Source of the DNA: Achromobacter sp. RTa
GTDB lineage: Bacteria > Pseudomonadota > Gammaproteobacteria > Burkholderiales > Burkholderiaceae_B
Assembly (NCBI RefSeq): GCF_000757485.1
Contig: NZ_JPYO01000001.1
Span: 1 to 54,116, forward strand
Direction: 5' to 3'
Length of the DNA: 54,116 bases
A program made the translations under genes and the position numbers. The notes beneath the pieces are model-generated. The model ran no database searches and was not told where the DNA came from. It saw nothing but the letters and a program-made list of their open reading frames with translations. Position 1 is the stretch's first letter, and every line of letters begins with the position of its first letter. Of the stretch, positions 6,667 to 15,900 are shown in pieces.

Positions 6667-8100
6667 TCAGTTCTCCTCCAGTACCCACGTGTCCTTGGTG
6701 CCGCCGCCCTGGCTGCTGTTGACCACCAGCGAGCCTTCGGTCAGCGCCACGCGGCACAGGCCGCCGGGCACGGTCCGGATATCCTTGCCGCACAGCACGT
6801 AGGGGCGCAGGTCCACGTGGCGCGGCGCCACGCCCGAGTCGACATAGGTCGGCACGGTGGACAGCGCCAGCGTGGGCTGCGCGATGTAGTTGGCGGGATG
6901 GGCGCGCACGCGCTCCCGGAACGCGTCGACTTCCGCGCGGGAGGCCGACGGGCCCACCAGCATGCCGTAGCCGCCCGAGCCGTGGACCTCCTTCACCACC
7001 AGTTCATGCATGTGGGCCAGCACGTGCGACAGCTCGTCCGGCCGGCTGCAGCGCCAGGTCGGCACGTTCGACAGCACCGGCTCTTCGCCGAGATAGAAGC
7101 GGATCATGTCCGGCACGTGCAGGTAGGTGGACTTGTCGTCCGCGATGCCGGTGCCGATGGCGTTGGCCAGCGTGACGCGGCCCGCGCGGTACACCGACAG
7201 CAGGCCAGGCACGCCCAGCGCGGAATCGGCGCGGAACGACAAAGGGTCCAGGAAGTCGTCGTCCAGCCGGCGGTAGATCACGTCCACTTTGCGCGGCCCT
7301 TGGGTGGTGCGCATGTAGACGGTGTTCTGTTCGACGAACAGGTCCTGGCCTTCCACCAGCTCCACGCCCATCTGCTGGGCCAGGAAGGCGTGCTCGAAAT
7401 AGGCCGAGTTGTACATCCCCGGGGTCAGCACCACCACGGTGGGGGCGTCGCCGCCATGCGGGGCGACCTCGCGCAGGTTGTCCAGCAGCAGGTCCGGATA
7501 GTGCGCCACCGGTTCCACCTTGATGCGGCTGAAGGCGTCCGGCATCAGCCGCATCGACATCTTGCGGTTCTCCAGCATGTAGGACACGCCGGACGGCACG
7601 CGCAGATTGTCTTCCAGCACATAGAATTCGCCGGCGCCGGCGCGCACGATGTCCACGCCGGCGATGTGGCAGTAGATGTCCTCGGCCACGTCCACGTCCT
7701 GCATCTCGGGGCGGTACTGGGCGTTCAGGAATACCTGCTCGGCCGGCACCACGCCGGCGCGCACGATGTCATGTCCGTGATAGATGTCGTGGATGAACAT
7801 GTTCAGCGCGCGCACGCGCTGCTTCAGGCCGGCCTCCAGCAGGCGCCACTCGTCGGCGGGGATGATCCGCGGGATCAGGTCGAAGGGAATCAGGCGCTCG
7901 GTGCCGGCGGCGTCGCCCGCGACCGAGAAGGTGATGCCGACCCGCCGGAAGCTCAGATCGGCCTCCAGCCGGCGCACGGCCATGGCCTCGGCGGATTGCT
8001 CGGCATGCCAGCGCTCGAAGGCCTGGTAATGGGAGCGTATGCCGCCGGCGCTGTCGCGCATCTCGTCAAAAGCGGTGGGACGGGCTGTTCTGTCCTTCAT
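6667..8100 (-). CDS. Circularly permuted ATP-grasp protein (DUF404/DUF407)
   Basis: A 477-residue protein of the circularly permuted ATP-grasp type 2 family, predicted to form amide bonds with ATP. Landmarks are RRVGITFSVAGDAAGTERLIPFDLIPRI near residue 50, the segment VFLNAQYRPEMQDVDVAEDIYCHIAGVDIVRAG, ENRKMSMRLMPD, and the nucleotide-site stretch HGSGGYGMLVGP near residue 370. It is the first gene of the operon; its ATG lies about 44 bp from the predicted start point of a sigma-54 promoter (8156-8170). Together with alpha-E, transglutaminase-like and Anbu genes it forms the conserved predicted peptide-synthesis and peptide-degradation system. The product it makes is unknown. Confidence 0.93.
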   Translation of the reverse strand: MKDRTARPTAFDEMRDSAGGIRSHYQAFERWHAEQSAEAMAVRRLEADLSFRRVGITFSVAGDAAGTERLIPFDLIPRIIPADEWRLLEAGLKQRVRALNMFIHDIYHGHDIVRAGVVPAEQVFLNAQYRPEMQDVDVAEDIYCHIAGVDIVRAGAGEFYVLEDNLRVPSGVSYMLENRKMSMRLMPDAFSRIKVEPVAHYPDLLLDNLREVAPHGGDAPTVVVLTPGMYNSAYFEHAFLAQQMGVELVEGQDLFVEQNTVYMRTTQGPRKVDVIYRRLDDDFLDPLSFRADSALGVPGLLSVYRAGRVTLANAIGTGIADDKSTYLHVPDMIRFYLGEEPVLSNVPTWRCSRPDELSHVLAHMHELVVKEVHGSGGYGMLVGPSASRAEVDAFRERVRAHPANYIAQPTLALSTVPTYVDSGVAPRHVDLRPYVLCGKDIRTVPGGLCRVALTEGSLVVNSSQGGGTKDTWVLEEN

Positions 8101-8155
8101 GGCTCCTCCGGTACTGGTGCTTGCGGCCGGCTTGCGCGCGGCCTCTGCAGATTAA

Positions 8156-8170
8156 GCAACCCGCGTGCCA
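8156..8170 (-). promoter_or_regulatory. Sigma-54 (RpoN) promoter of the ATP-grasp/alpha-E/transglutaminase/Anbu operon
   Basis: On the minus strand this reads TGGCACG, CGGG, TTGC. It matches the consensus TGGCACG-N4-TTGC at every fixed position, with a C before TGG and a T after TTGC, also as in the consensus. The -24 GG is at 8168-8169 and the -12 GC at 8156-8157. The start point would be near 8144, giving a leader of about 44 nt to the ATG at 8100. A sigma-54 promoter needs an enhancer-binding activator; see the NtrC-type site at 8483-8505. Confidence 0.82.
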
Positions 8171-8482
8171 GGTTCGACCGGGCGCGGGCGCCTTGGGACA
8201 ATATCCTCCCAAGGGCGTTGGAACGCCATCCCCGTGGCGGTTGACGCGCGGGATGGGCGGATGGCGCATGCGCCGGCCGGGGCGGGAAGCCTGGGGCCGG
8301 CTGCGGCGGGTGGGGTGGCGCGTTGGGGCGCGCGGGGACGCGCTGGGGGCGCTCTGGCGCGGCTGGGCGCGAGAATCGTCCGGAACGGGCCGGACGCCGC
8401 CCTGCGGATGCCGGGCGGGATGTTGCGGTGGGAAGTGTTGCGGGGCGCCCCGGATCGAGGCGTCTGAACCCGCTATGTTACA
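8171..8482. other. Non-coding spacer between sigma-54 promoter and NtrC-type site
   Basis: About 310 bp, extremely G-rich on the plus strand, with no credible gene on either strand. Open frames here lack family features and ribosome sites. It would act as the DNA loop between enhancer and promoter. I see no clear IHF site by eye. Confidence 0.5.
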
Positions 8483-8505
8483 GCTTGCACCATTTTGGTG
8501 CAAGC
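8483..8505. promoter_or_regulatory. NtrC-type enhancer site (perfect 10 bp inverted repeat)
   Basis: GCTTGCACCA, TTT, TGGTGCAAGC: 10 bp perfect arms with a 3 bp centre. The core TGCACCA-N3-TGGTGCA equals the classical NtrC consensus (GCACC-N5-GGTGC). It lies about 350 bp upstream of the predicted sigma-54 start point of the Anbu operon and 20 bp downstream of the folate cyclo-ligase stop. No U-run follows it on either strand, which argues against a simple terminator. NtrC binding is inferred. Confidence 0.65.
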
Positions 8506-8525
8506 CGCCGGGCAATACCGGTGCG

Positions 8526-9200
8526 TCAGTTCATGCGGAAGCTGTGCAGCGTGGTGCCGACAGGGCCGCCTTGTTCCAGGGGGGCCTGCGGCACCCAGCC
8601 GTCCTGGGTCAGCACCGCGTCCAGCCTGAAATCGTGAGCGGCGGGCTCATAGCCCGCGTCCAGCTCGCCGCAGCTCCAGGCGATGCCGATCGCGACGAAC
8701 GGATGCCCGCGATCGCGCAGGGCCGCCAGGCTGCGGTCGTAATAGCCGCCTCCGTAGCCCAGGCGGTCGCCCTGTTCGGTGTAGCCCAGGGTGGGCACCA
8801 GCACCACGTCGGGGAGCAGGTCGGGGCCATGGACGGGCTCCTGGATGCCATAGGGGCCGGCGCGCAGCTCGGCGTCGGGCGTCCAGGGCAGGAAGGCCAG
8901 CGGCGCGTTGCGTTCCCGCACCACCGGCAGCGCCACCGCCACGCCGCCGTCGACCCACTGCTGCAGCAGGGGGCGCAGGTCGGGCTCGTCCGCCATGGGC
9001 CAGAAAGCCGCGACGGTGGCAGGCGCCGGGCGGCCGGCGCGGGCGGCTTCGTCGCGCGCCACGTTCAGCCAGGTGAATAGCCGGGCGCGCATCAGCAGAC
9101 CGCCGCGGCTGCGCTGGTCTTCGGGCAATTCGGCACGCATTTTCCGCAATCGCGTGCGTAGCTGGACTGCGGTATCCTCTGGAGTATTTTGCGTAGTCAT
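8526..9200 (-). CDS. fau: 5-formyltetrahydrofolate cyclo-ligase
   Basis: A 224-residue enzyme that converts 5-formyl-THF to 5,10-methenyl-THF with ATP in the cytoplasm, recycling a folate storage or inhibitory form. Evidence: an N-terminal RTRLRKMRAELPEDQRSR helix with basic residues, the mid segment VAAFWPMADEPDLRPLLQ, and the family signature LGYGGGYYDRSLAAL near residue 153. Length is normal. The ATG at 9200 gives a normal start MTTQNTPEDTA; the frame extends further upstream but overlaps the divergent slt promoter. It is divergent from the lytic transglycosylase gene (113 bp gap). There is no room in that gap for a 6S RNA gene, which sits upstream of this gene in many gammaproteobacteria. 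Confidence 0.92.
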   Translation of the reverse strand: MTTQNTPEDTAVQLRTRLRKMRAELPEDQRSRGGLLMRARLFTWLNVARDEAARAGRPAPATVAAFWPMADEPDLRPLLQQWVDGGVAVALPVVRERNAPLAFLPWTPDAELRAGPYGIQEPVHGPDLLPDVVLVPTLGYTEQGDRLGYGGGYYDRSLAALRDRGHPFVAIGIAWSCGELDAGYEPAAHDFRLDAVLTQDGWVPQAPLEQGGPVGTTLHSFRMN

Positions 9201-9292
9201 GCGGTGGCTGTGATGGGGATGGACAAAGATGGCGGATGTGCGGATGGCCGGCATGCGGGTGTGGACGATCGGCATGCGGGCTTGCGGCAAGG

Positions 9293-9306
9293 CCCTTATA
9301 TAAGGG
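9293..9306 (+). promoter_or_regulatory. Palindromic TATA-like element before slt
   Basis: CCCTTATATAAGGG is a perfect 14 bp palindrome ending 8 bp before the slt ATG. The TATAAG inside it could be a -10 box giving a very short leader, or the AGGGG end could be the ribosome site. The surrounding 113 bp also carries two copies of GGCATGCGGG. Function uncertain. Confidence 0.35.
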
Positions 9307-9313
9307 GTAGGGC

Positions 9314-11443
9314 ATGACACAGACTCTGCAACTTGGACGGTATCAGAAAACCGCGCGCGCCGTCGCCGAAGCCGGATTCAGCCTGCGCCGCTGGCTGCCG
9401 CTGGTGGCGCTGTTCACCGCGGCCTGTGCGCCGGTGGACGCCCAGCAGCGCAGCGCCTCCCTCAATACCCAGCCCCAGCCCGCCGTCCAGGCCGCGCAGC
9501 CCGTCATCTCGGTGCCGCCTGCAGTGCTGGCAGGCCTGCCGCCCACCACCGAAACGCCCGCGCTGGCCGCCGTGGTCGCGGCGCGCGTGGCCATGAGCCG
9601 CAAGCAATGGTCCATCCTGGGCGCGCTGGTGCCGCAGGCCAAGCCGGATCCGCTGGGCATGTATCCCGAATATTGGCTGCTGCGCTACCAGCTGTGGACT
9701 CCGCCAGCCAGCGGCCGGCCCACGGCCGCGCTGCAGCAGTTCATCAGCGGCAATCCGGACGCCTACCTGGCCGACCGCCTGCGTGGCGACTGGCTGCTGG
9801 CGGCGGCGCGCAGCGGCGACTTCGAAACCGTGCGCAAGCTGGCCCCTGTGAAGAACAGCAACGCCCAGATCGAGTGCGCCATCCTCGACGCCAAGCACAT
9901 GACCGGGCAGCGCGCCACCGCCGCGCAGGCAACGGCGGCGTTCGCGCCGGGAAGCGCCTGCTGGGCGCTGTACGACCAGCTCGTCGCCGACGGCGTGCTG
10001 GGCTGGGAGCAGCTGGAGCCCCAGTTTCGCGACGCCATCGAAGCCAACAAGACGACCGACGCGCGCAAGTTCGCCCAATACATGTTCGAGCCGGGCGACC
10101 TGAAGACCTACGATCTGCTCATGAAGGATCCCATGAAGTGGCTGACGCGCCAGGACCGTCAGCCCGTGGGCCGCAACGAGAAAGAGCTGGTGACCATCGC
10201 GCTGGCCCGCCTGGCGCGGTCCGACGTCAGCGTGGCCGATTCCTATCTGCGCCGCATCTGGGGCAAGTCCGGGGACTGGTCCAAGTCCATGGCCAAGTCG
10301 AACCTTGCCTGGGTGCGCGGGCAATACGCGCTGGTGGCCGCGCTGAAGCTGGACAGCCGGGCGGACGACTGGTATCACGAGGCCGGCCACATCCGCATGA
10401 CGGAATACAACGCCGCCTGGAAGGTGCGCGCCGCCCTGCGCCAGCCCAAGATCGACTGGAAGTGGGTCATCGCCTCGATCGAGCAGATGCCGGCCGCGCA
10501 GCAGGCGGATCCGTCGTGGGTGTACTGGAAGGCGCGCGGGCAGGCTGCCCTTGGCCACAAGCAGCAGGCCGAGGCCGCCTACGCCAGCATCGCCGACCGT
10601 TTCGATTTCTACGGCCAGTTGGCCGCCGAGGAACTGGGCCGGCGCATCAACGTGCCGCCGCGTCCCGCGCCCATCAGCGACCAGGAAATCGCCGAGGCCC
10701 GCGCCAATCCGGGCCTGCGCCGCGCGGTCCAGCTGTTCCGCCTGGGCTGGCGCGCCGAAGCCGTGCCGGAATGGAACTTCAGCCTGCGCGGCATGAGCGA
10801 CCGCCAGCTCCTGGCCGCCGCCGAGCTGGCCCGCGCCGAGAACATCTACGATCGCGTGGTCAACACCTCCGACCGCACGGAAAAGGAATTCGACTTCAGC
10901 CAGCGCTTCATCGCGCCCTTCGAAGGCCGCGTCACCGCCAAGGCCAACGCCATCGCGCTGGATCCGGCCTGGGTCTATGGCCTGATCCGGCAGGAATCCC
11001 GCTTCATCATGGATGCGCGCTCGCACGTGGGCGCCTCCGGCCTGATGCAACTGATGCCGGCCACCGCCAAGTGGGTGGCGGGCAAGATCGGCATGAGCGA
11101 CTTCACGCCCGACAGCGTCAACGACTTCGACACGAACACCGAGCTGGGCACCAACTACCTGAACATGGTGCTGCGCGACCTGGACGGCTCCCAGATGCTG
11201 GCCAGCGCCGGCTACAACGCCGGCCCGCGCCGCCCGCACAACTGGCGCTCGACATTCACGCATCCGGTGGAAGGCGCCATCTTCGCCGAGACCATCCCGT
11301 TCAATGAAACGCGCACCTACGTGAAGAACGTGATGTCCAATTCGGTGTATTACGCCGCCATGTTCAGCGGCCAGCCCCAGTCCCTGAAGGAACGCCTGGG
11401 CAACATCGTGCCGCTGGGCGCCGAAAGCACCTCGATCCCATGA
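9314..11443 (+). CDS. slt: Soluble-type lytic murein transglycosylase (Slt70-like)
   Basis: A 709-residue periplasmic enzyme that cleaves the MurNAc-GlcNAc bond of peptidoglycan with 1,6-anhydro ring formation. Residues 1-45 form an export signal (basic [17 protein letters not shown], then a hydrophobic core ending [12 protein letters not shown]). The TAAC lipobox is weak, so lipidation is doubtful. A long alpha-superhelical (U/L) region covers about 60-530, with [16 protein letters not shown] near residue 400. The catalytic SLT domain starts at [19 protein letters not shown], with Glu561 in RQESRF as the acid, then [15 protein letters not shown] and [15 protein letters not shown]. The 3' end overlaps the cca start by 4 bp (ATGA), indicating coupling. 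Confidence 0.95.
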   Translation: MTQTLQLGRYQKTARAVAEAGFSLRRWLPLVALFTAACAPVDAQQRSASLNTQPQPAVQAAQPVISVPPAVLAGLPPTTETPALAAVVAARVAMSRKQWSILGALVPQAKPDPLGMYPEYWLLRYQLWTPPASGRPTAALQQFISGNPDAYLADRLRGDWLLAAARSGDFETVRKLAPVKNSNAQIECAILDAKHMTGQRATAAQATAAFAPGSACWALYDQLVADGVLGWEQLEPQFRDAIEANKTTDARKFAQYMFEPGDLKTYDLLMKDPMKWLTRQDRQPVGRNEKELVTIALARLARSDVSVADSYLRRIWGKSGDWSKSMAKSNLAWVRGQYALVAALKLDSRADDWYHEAGHIRMTEYNAAWKVRAALRQPKIDWKWVIASIEQMPAAQQADPSWVYWKARGQAALGHKQQAEAAYASIADRFDFYGQLAAEELGRRINVPPRPAPISDQEIAEARANPGLRRAVQLFRLGWRAEAVPEWNFSLRGMSDRQLLAAAELARAENIYDRVVNTSDRTEKEFDFSQRFIAPFEGRVTAKANAIALDPAWVYGLIRQESRFIMDARSHVGASGLMQLMPATAKWVAGKIGMSDFTPDSVNDFDTNTELGTNYLNMVLRDLDGSQMLASAGYNAGPRRPHNWRSTFTHPVEGAIFAETIPFNETRTYVKNVMSNSVYYAAMFSGQPQSLKERLGNIVPLGAESTSIP

Positions 11444-12558
11444 GCCGGGATCCGGCCATCGAGGGCTTGCAGGTCTATATCGTGGGCGGAGCGGTGCGCG
11501 ATGCGCTGCTCGGCCTGCCCCCGGGCGACCACGATTGGGTCGTGGTGGGCGCCACCCCGGAAGACATGGCGCGCCGCGGTTTCATCCCGGTGGGCGGCGA
11601 CTTCCCGGTTTTCCTGCATCCGCGCAGCAAAGAGGAATACGCGCTGGCGCGCACCGAGCGCAAGTCCGGGCGCGGCTACAAGGGCTTTACGTTCTATACG
11701 GGGGCGGACGTCACGCTCGAGGAAGACCTGCGCCGCCGCGACCTGACGGTCAACGCCATTGCCCAGACGCCCGAGGGCCGGCTGATCGATCCCCTGGGCG
11801 GCGAGGCCGACGTGCGGGCCCGGGTCTTGCGCCATGTGGGCGAGGCCTTCCAGGAAGACCCCGTGCGCATCCTGCGGCTGGGCCGCTTTGCGGCGCGCTT
11901 CGGCGATTTCACCGTCGCGCCCGCCACGCTGGAATTGTGCCGACGGATGGTCGAGGCGGGCGAGGCCGACGCGCTGGTGGCCGAGCGGGTCTGGAAGGAG
12001 CTGTCGCGCGGCCTGATGGCGGCCGCGCCTTCGCGCATGCTGGATGTCTTGCAGGCATGCGGCGCCCTGGCCCGCGTAATGCCGGAACTGCGGGGCGTGC
12101 AGGAGGCCGGCGCGGACGTGGATCGCGCCGCCGGCCTGGGCTTGTCGCTGCCGGGGCGCTATGCCCTGCTGTGCCGCTTGACGCCCGAGCGCGACGCGCT
12201 GGGCCGCCGGCTGCGCGTGCCCACGGAATGCAACGACTACGCGCGCCTGCTGCCCGAAGTGCTGGCCGGCCTGGACGCCTCGCAAGGCGAGGGGGACGCC
12301 GTCGGCGCGCAGCTGGCGCTGATGGAGAGGGCCGACGCCTTGCGCAAGCCTGAGCGTTTTTTCGACCTGCTGGAGGCGGCTGCGGTGCTCCGGCCCGTGG
12401 ACCGGCCGGCATGGCGCGCGCGCGTGGCCGCCGTGCGCGGCGTGGACGCAGGAGCGATCGCGAAGGCCTGCGCCGGCGATCCGGCGCGTATCAAGGAACG
12501 CGTGCGCGAAGCCCGGCTGGAACGCCTGCGGGCAGGCGCCGCGGACGCGCCGCTATAG
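11440..12558 (+). CDS. cca: CCA-adding tRNA nucleotidyltransferase (no HD domain)
   Basis: A 372-residue class II nucleotidyltransferase that builds or repairs the 3' CCA of tRNA. Visible motifs: [14 protein letters not shown] at 12-25, the metal-binding pair Asp30/Asp32 in GDHDWVVVG, the [11 protein letters not shown] motif near residue 98, [30 protein letters not shown] near 113, and [13 protein letters not shown]. The length is short compared with E. coli (412 aa), and the C-terminal HD phosphohydrolase domain is missing, as in many betaproteobacterial relatives. It overlaps slt by 4 bp and meets the convergent methyltransferase gene with a 6 bp overlap. Confidence 0.94.
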   Translation: MSRDPAIEGLQVYIVGGAVRDALLGLPPGDHDWVVVGATPEDMARRGFIPVGGDFPVFLHPRSKEEYALARTERKSGRGYKGFTFYTGADVTLEEDLRRRDLTVNAIAQTPEGRLIDPLGGEADVRARVLRHVGEAFQEDPVRILRLGRFAARFGDFTVAPATLELCRRMVEAGEADALVAERVWKELSRGLMAAAPSRMLDVLQACGALARVMPELRGVQEAGADVDRAAGLGLSLPGRYALLCRLTPERDALGRRLRVPTECNDYARLLPEVLAGLDASQGEGDAVGAQLALMERADALRKPERFFDLLEAAAVLRPVDRPAWRARVAAVRGVDAGAIAKACAGDPARIKERVREARLERLRAGAADAPL

Positions 12559-13755
12559 CTTGTCGAGGCGGTCGCCGCGCGAGAAACCCGCCAGGGGTTC
12601 CGTTATTCCGCGTCCCACCGCCAGCACTTTGAAGAGCTCGCCCATTTCCGCTTCGGACAGCAGCTTCTGCACGGGCGCGACGGTCTTCGCATAGTTCTGC
12701 ACGTCGGCCGGATCCAGTTGGGCCAGCAGCTCCATCAGCCCGGCGTTCATCAGGAAGCGGGCTTGCGAGGTATAGCCCAGGACTTGCAGGCCGGCTGCCT
12801 GCGCAGCGTCCGCCATCGCGGTGAAATCGACGTGCGCGGTGATGTCCTGCAAGCCGGGCGCGGTGAACGGATCGCCGTGCGCATGGTGGCGCAGATGGCA
12901 CATGAGCGTGCCGCCCGCGCGCTGGGGATGGTAGTACTCGCTGCGGGGAAAGCCATAGTCCACCAGCAGCGCCGCGCCGCGTTCGAGCCAGCCGCCCATT
13001 GCGGCGATCCAGGCTTCGCCCTGCGCATTGACTTCGGATACGTAGCCGGGCAGCGCAGGCATCCGGTCCGCCACGAAGGCGGCCAGCGCCGGTTGCGCCG
13101 GGCGGTCTTCCCAGACGAAGCCCTGGGAGGCGTCGAGCGCCACGCCGCGTTCCAGCACCGTCCCGTCCTCGCCCCAGCGGAACATCGAGACGGGCATCGC
13201 GTCCAGGACCTCGTTGGCCAGCACGCAGCCGGAGAAGGCCTTGGGCAGCGCATCCAGCCACTGCACGCGGTCGCCGTATGCCGCCAGCCTTTCCGCCTGG
13301 CGAGCGCGCAGGTCGGCGGACACCTCCAGGATCAGGTAGCGGGTCTGCGCGAGACCCATTGCGTCCAGCTCGGCCAGCACGCCTTCGGCAAGCGCGCCGG
13401 TGCCGGCGCCGAATTCCAGCACGGTGTCTGTCCGGGTCTGGCGCAGCACCTGGGCCGCCTGGCGGGCCAGCGTGCGGGCAAACAGCGGCGTCAACTGCGG
13501 CGCGGTGACGAAGTCACCGGCGGGCGCGCGGGCGTCGCCGTCCGCTTCGGCCAGCTTGACGTTGCCGGCGGCGTAGTAGCCCAGCCCCGGCGCGTACAAC
13601 GCCTGCGCCATCCAGCGGTCGAACGGCAGCCAGCCGCCGTTGGCCGCGATGGCGTCGCGCAGGTGGGCGGCCGCGGCTTCGCTGTGTTCGAGGGCGGCGG
13701 GAGGCAGGGCGGGCAGATTGGCGGGTGCGGGGCGTTGCATGGTCGGATGAGGCAT
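12553..13755 (-). CDS. SAM-dependent methyltransferase, MidA/NDUFAF7 family (DUF185)
   Basis: A 400-residue protein matching the MidA/NDUFAF7 family of putative SAM-dependent arginine methyltransferases (the mitochondrial member methylates a complex I subunit). Landmarks: [21 protein letters not shown] near residue 40, [14 protein letters not shown], the SAM loop [16 protein letters not shown] near residue 115, [14 protein letters not shown], and [15 protein letters not shown]. The start is uncertain: the ATG at 13755 is used, but a TTG at 13761 or an ATG at 13740 are possible and none has a strong ribosome site. The 3' end overlaps cca convergently by 6 bp. The target in this organism is unknown. 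Confidence 0.85.
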   Translation of the reverse strand: MPHPTMQRPAPANLPALPPAALEHSEAAAAHLRDAIAANGGWLPFDRWMAQALYAPGLGYYAAGNVKLAEADGDARAPAGDFVTAPQLTPLFARTLARQAAQVLRQTRTDTVLEFGAGTGALAEGVLAELDAMGLAQTRYLILEVSADLRARQAERLAAYGDRVQWLDALPKAFSGCVLANEVLDAMPVSMFRWGEDGTVLERGVALDASQGFVWEDRPAQPALAAFVADRMPALPGYVSEVNAQGEAWIAAMGGWLERGAALLVDYGFPRSEYYHPQRAGGTLMCHLRHHAHGDPFTAPGLQDITAHVDFTAMADAAQAAGLQVLGYTSQARFLMNAGLMELLAQLDPADVQNYAKTVAPVQKLLSEAEMGELFKVLAVGRGITEPLAGFSRGDRLDKL

Positions 13756-13821
13756 GGGCAAGCAGACATTTTCCCAAAAATCGGAGCCCCGCGCGGCGCG
13801 GCTCTGAGACGGAGCGGCGGC

Positions 13822-13855
13822 AAAAAAACAAACCCCGCGGCAGGCGCGGGGTTTG
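13822..13855 (-). terminator. Rho-independent terminator of the RhlE-type helicase gene
   Basis: On the minus strand CAAACCCCGCG, 5-base loop, CGCGGGGTTTG (11 bp perfect stem, 13829-13855) is followed by seven Ts (13822-13828). It lies 21 bp after the helicase stop codon and is the clearest intrinsic terminator in the window. Confidence 0.93.
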
Positions 13856-13876
13856 CGTCAGGCTCAAGCGGCGGAA

Positions 13877-15625
13877 TCAGCCGCGGCGGTCGGCCGGCTT
13901 CGCGAAGCGCTTGGCGGGGCCGCCGGGCCGCTTGTCGAACGTGGGCTTGCCGCGGAAACCGCCTTCGGCGCGGTCGCCGCCGCGGAAGCCGCCTTCACGC
14001 TGCGGGCGGTCGCCGAAACTGGGGCGGTCGCCGAAGCTGGCGCGATCGTTGTAGCTCGGACGCGAGTCGCGGTCGCCGCCGCGGAAACCGCCTTCACGCT
14101 GCGGGCGCTCGCTGAACGGGCGCGAATCGCGTTGCGGACGATCGCCGTAGCTGGGGCGGTCGCTGAAGCTCGGACGCGAGTCGCGGTCGCCGCCACGGAA
14201 GCCGCCTTCACGCTGGGGACGGTCGCCCCAGGGACGGTTGCCCTGGTAGCCGCCCTCGCGCTGCGGGCGGTCGCCGAAGCTGGGGCGGTCGCCGAACGAG
14301 CGGGCCGGGCGGTCGCCGTGGAAGCCGCCTTCGCGATTGCCTTGGTAACCGCCTTCGCGCGGCTTGAATTCGCCACGCGGGCCACCAAAGGAGCGGCCCT
14401 CGCGGTTGCCCTGGTAACCGCCGCCGGGGCGCTTGCCGAAAGGCTTGCCGCCGCGCGGAGCGCCGCCGGCCGACGGACGCGGGGTGCGCTTGGGTTCCAG
14501 GCCGGCGATCACTTCGGGGGTGATCGATTGGCCGATGTAGTGCTCGATGCGGCGGACCTTGTGGCGTTCGGAATGCGTGGCCAGCGTGAAGGCCAGGCCG
14601 TTGCGGCCGGCGCGGCCGGTGCGGCCGATGCGGTGCACGTAGTCTTCGGCCTGCATCGGCAGGTCGAAGTTGACGGCGTGGCTGATGCCTTGGACGTCGA
14701 TGCCGCGGGCGGCCACGTCGGTGGCGACCAGGATGCGCAGCTGGCCGCGTTGCAGTTGCGACAGGGTGCGGGTGCGCTGGCGCTGGTTCATGTCGCCGTG
14801 CAGGGCGGCGGCGGCGAAGCCCTGGTCGGCCAGGTGGTCGGCCAGGTCGTCGGCGCCGCGCTTGGTCGACGTGAAGACGATGGCCTGGTCCAGCGAGGCG
14901 TCGCGCAGCACGTGGTCCAGCAGCTGCATCTTGTGGCTGGCGTCATCCGCATAGAGCAGGCTTTGCGTGATGTTGGTGTGCTTTTCCTTGGCGCCGGCGA
15001 TCTCGATGCGCTGCGGTTCGCGCATCATGCGCGCGGCCAGCTTGGCGACGGTGCCGTCCAGCGTGGCGGAGAACAGCAGCGTCTGGCGGCCTTCCGGCAG
15101 GCGTTCGACGATGGTCTCGATGTCTTCGATGAAGCCCATGTCCAGCATGCGGTCGGCTTCGTCCAGCACCAGCGTGTGCACGGTGTTCAGCTTGACGCGG
15201 CCGGATTGCAGGTGGTCGATCAGCCGGCCGGGGGTGGCGACCAGCACGTCCACGCGGCGCGACAGCGCCTTGAGCTGCGCGCCGTAGGGCATGCCGCCCA
15301 CGACGGTGGCGGTGCGCAGGTCGGCCAGCTTGCGGCCGTAGGTGGCCGTGGCGTCGGTGACCTGCAGGGCCAGTTCGCGGGTCGGGGTCAGCACCAGCAC
15401 CTGCACGCCGACGCCCTTGTTGGCGGGGTGCTGGGCGATGCGGTGCAGCGCCGGCAGCATGAAGGCGGCGGTCTTGCCGCTGCCCGTCTGCGAGGACACC
15501 ATCAGATCGTGGCCGGCCAGGGCCTGCGGAATGGCGGCGGCCTGGACGGCGGTGGGGGTGGTGAAGCCAGCGTCCTGAACGGCCGACAACAGAGCGGGCG
15601 CGAGGCCCAGGTTTTCGAAAGACAT
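13877..15625 (-). CDS. rhlE: DEAD-box ATP-dependent RNA helicase (RhlE-like) with repetitive RGG/Arg-Gly tail
   Basis: A 582-residue helicase starting MSFENLGLAPALLSAV. All core motifs are present: Q motif (FTTPTAVQAAAIP), motif I SSQTGSGKTAAF, PTRELA, TPGRL, DEAD in VLDEADRMLDMGF, SAT in LFSATLD, ATDVAARGIDV and HRIGRTGRAG. The core ends near residue 385. The remaining ~190 residues are a low-complexity tail rich in Gly, Arg, Asp, Ser and Phe, with repeated REGGFRGGDRDSRPS and REGGYQGN units. Such tails bind RNA and may drive condensate formation. The protein acts in ribosome biogenesis or RNA decay in this family. A 275 bp leader region separates it from ung, and an intrinsic terminator follows. 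Confidence 0.95.
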   Translation of the reverse strand: MSFENLGLAPALLSAVQDAGFTTPTAVQAAAIPQALAGHDLMVSSQTGSGKTAAFMLPALHRIAQHPANKGVGVQVLVLTPTRELALQVTDATATYGRKLADLRTATVVGGMPYGAQLKALSRRVDVLVATPGRLIDHLQSGRVKLNTVHTLVLDEADRMLDMGFIEDIETIVERLPEGRQTLLFSATLDGTVAKLAARMMREPQRIEIAGAKEKHTNITQSLLYADDASHKMQLLDHVLRDASLDQAIVFTSTKRGADDLADHLADQGFAAAALHGDMNQRQRTRTLSQLQRGQLRILVATDVAARGIDVQGISHAVNFDLPMQAEDYVHRIGRTGRAGRNGLAFTLATHSERHKVRRIEHYIGQSITPEVIAGLEPKRTPRPSAGGAPRGGKPFGKRPGGGYQGNREGRSFGGPRGEFKPREGGYQGNREGGFHGDRPARSFGDRPSFGDRPQREGGYQGNRPWGDRPQREGGFRGGDRDSRPSFSDRPSYGDRPQRDSRPFSERPQREGGFRGGDRDSRPSYNDRASFGDRPSFGDRPQREGGFRGGDRAEGGFRGKPTFDKRPGGPAKRFAKPADRRG

Positions 15626-15900
15626 TACTTTCCCTTGCCGCAATCAATGCGACGCAGTGCTTGGTCGGGCCAGGGGATTAGGCGGCCGGATCCAGGCGAC
15701 GGTTGATGGAGCATCGTGCCGACCGGATCAACCATGCGCGTGGCGCGTTCTCGAGTGGAGATTGGAACGCAGGGCGAAAGGAAAGGGGTCAGGAATCGAT
15801 GATGGTTCGGCAGGGGCCGGGGCTGTTTGCCCGGCGGACTGCGAAAACTTCCGCTAAATCAAGGCGGTAAATGCCGAACTCGTTTTGTGCAGTGCGGCGA

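Noticed and set aside
8483..8505. Intrinsic terminator of the folate cyclo-ligase gene
   Set aside because: The stem is perfect, but no U-run follows on the minus strand and the core equals the NtrC consensus; a termination role cannot be fully excluded.
8066..8515. 149-codon minus-strand open frame upstream of the ATP-grasp gene
   Set aside because: It overlaps the sigma-54 and NtrC-type sites, starts without a ribosome site and has no recognisable domain.
9201..9313. 6S RNA gene next to the folate cyclo-ligase gene
   Set aside because: The adjacent gap is 113 bp and shows no long imperfect hairpin with a central bulge; 6S RNA needs about 180 nt.
9314..9440. Lipoprotein signal on the lytic transglycosylase
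   Set aside because: TAAC lacks the Leu at -3 expected of a lipobox, so a soluble periplasmic Slt is the safer call.
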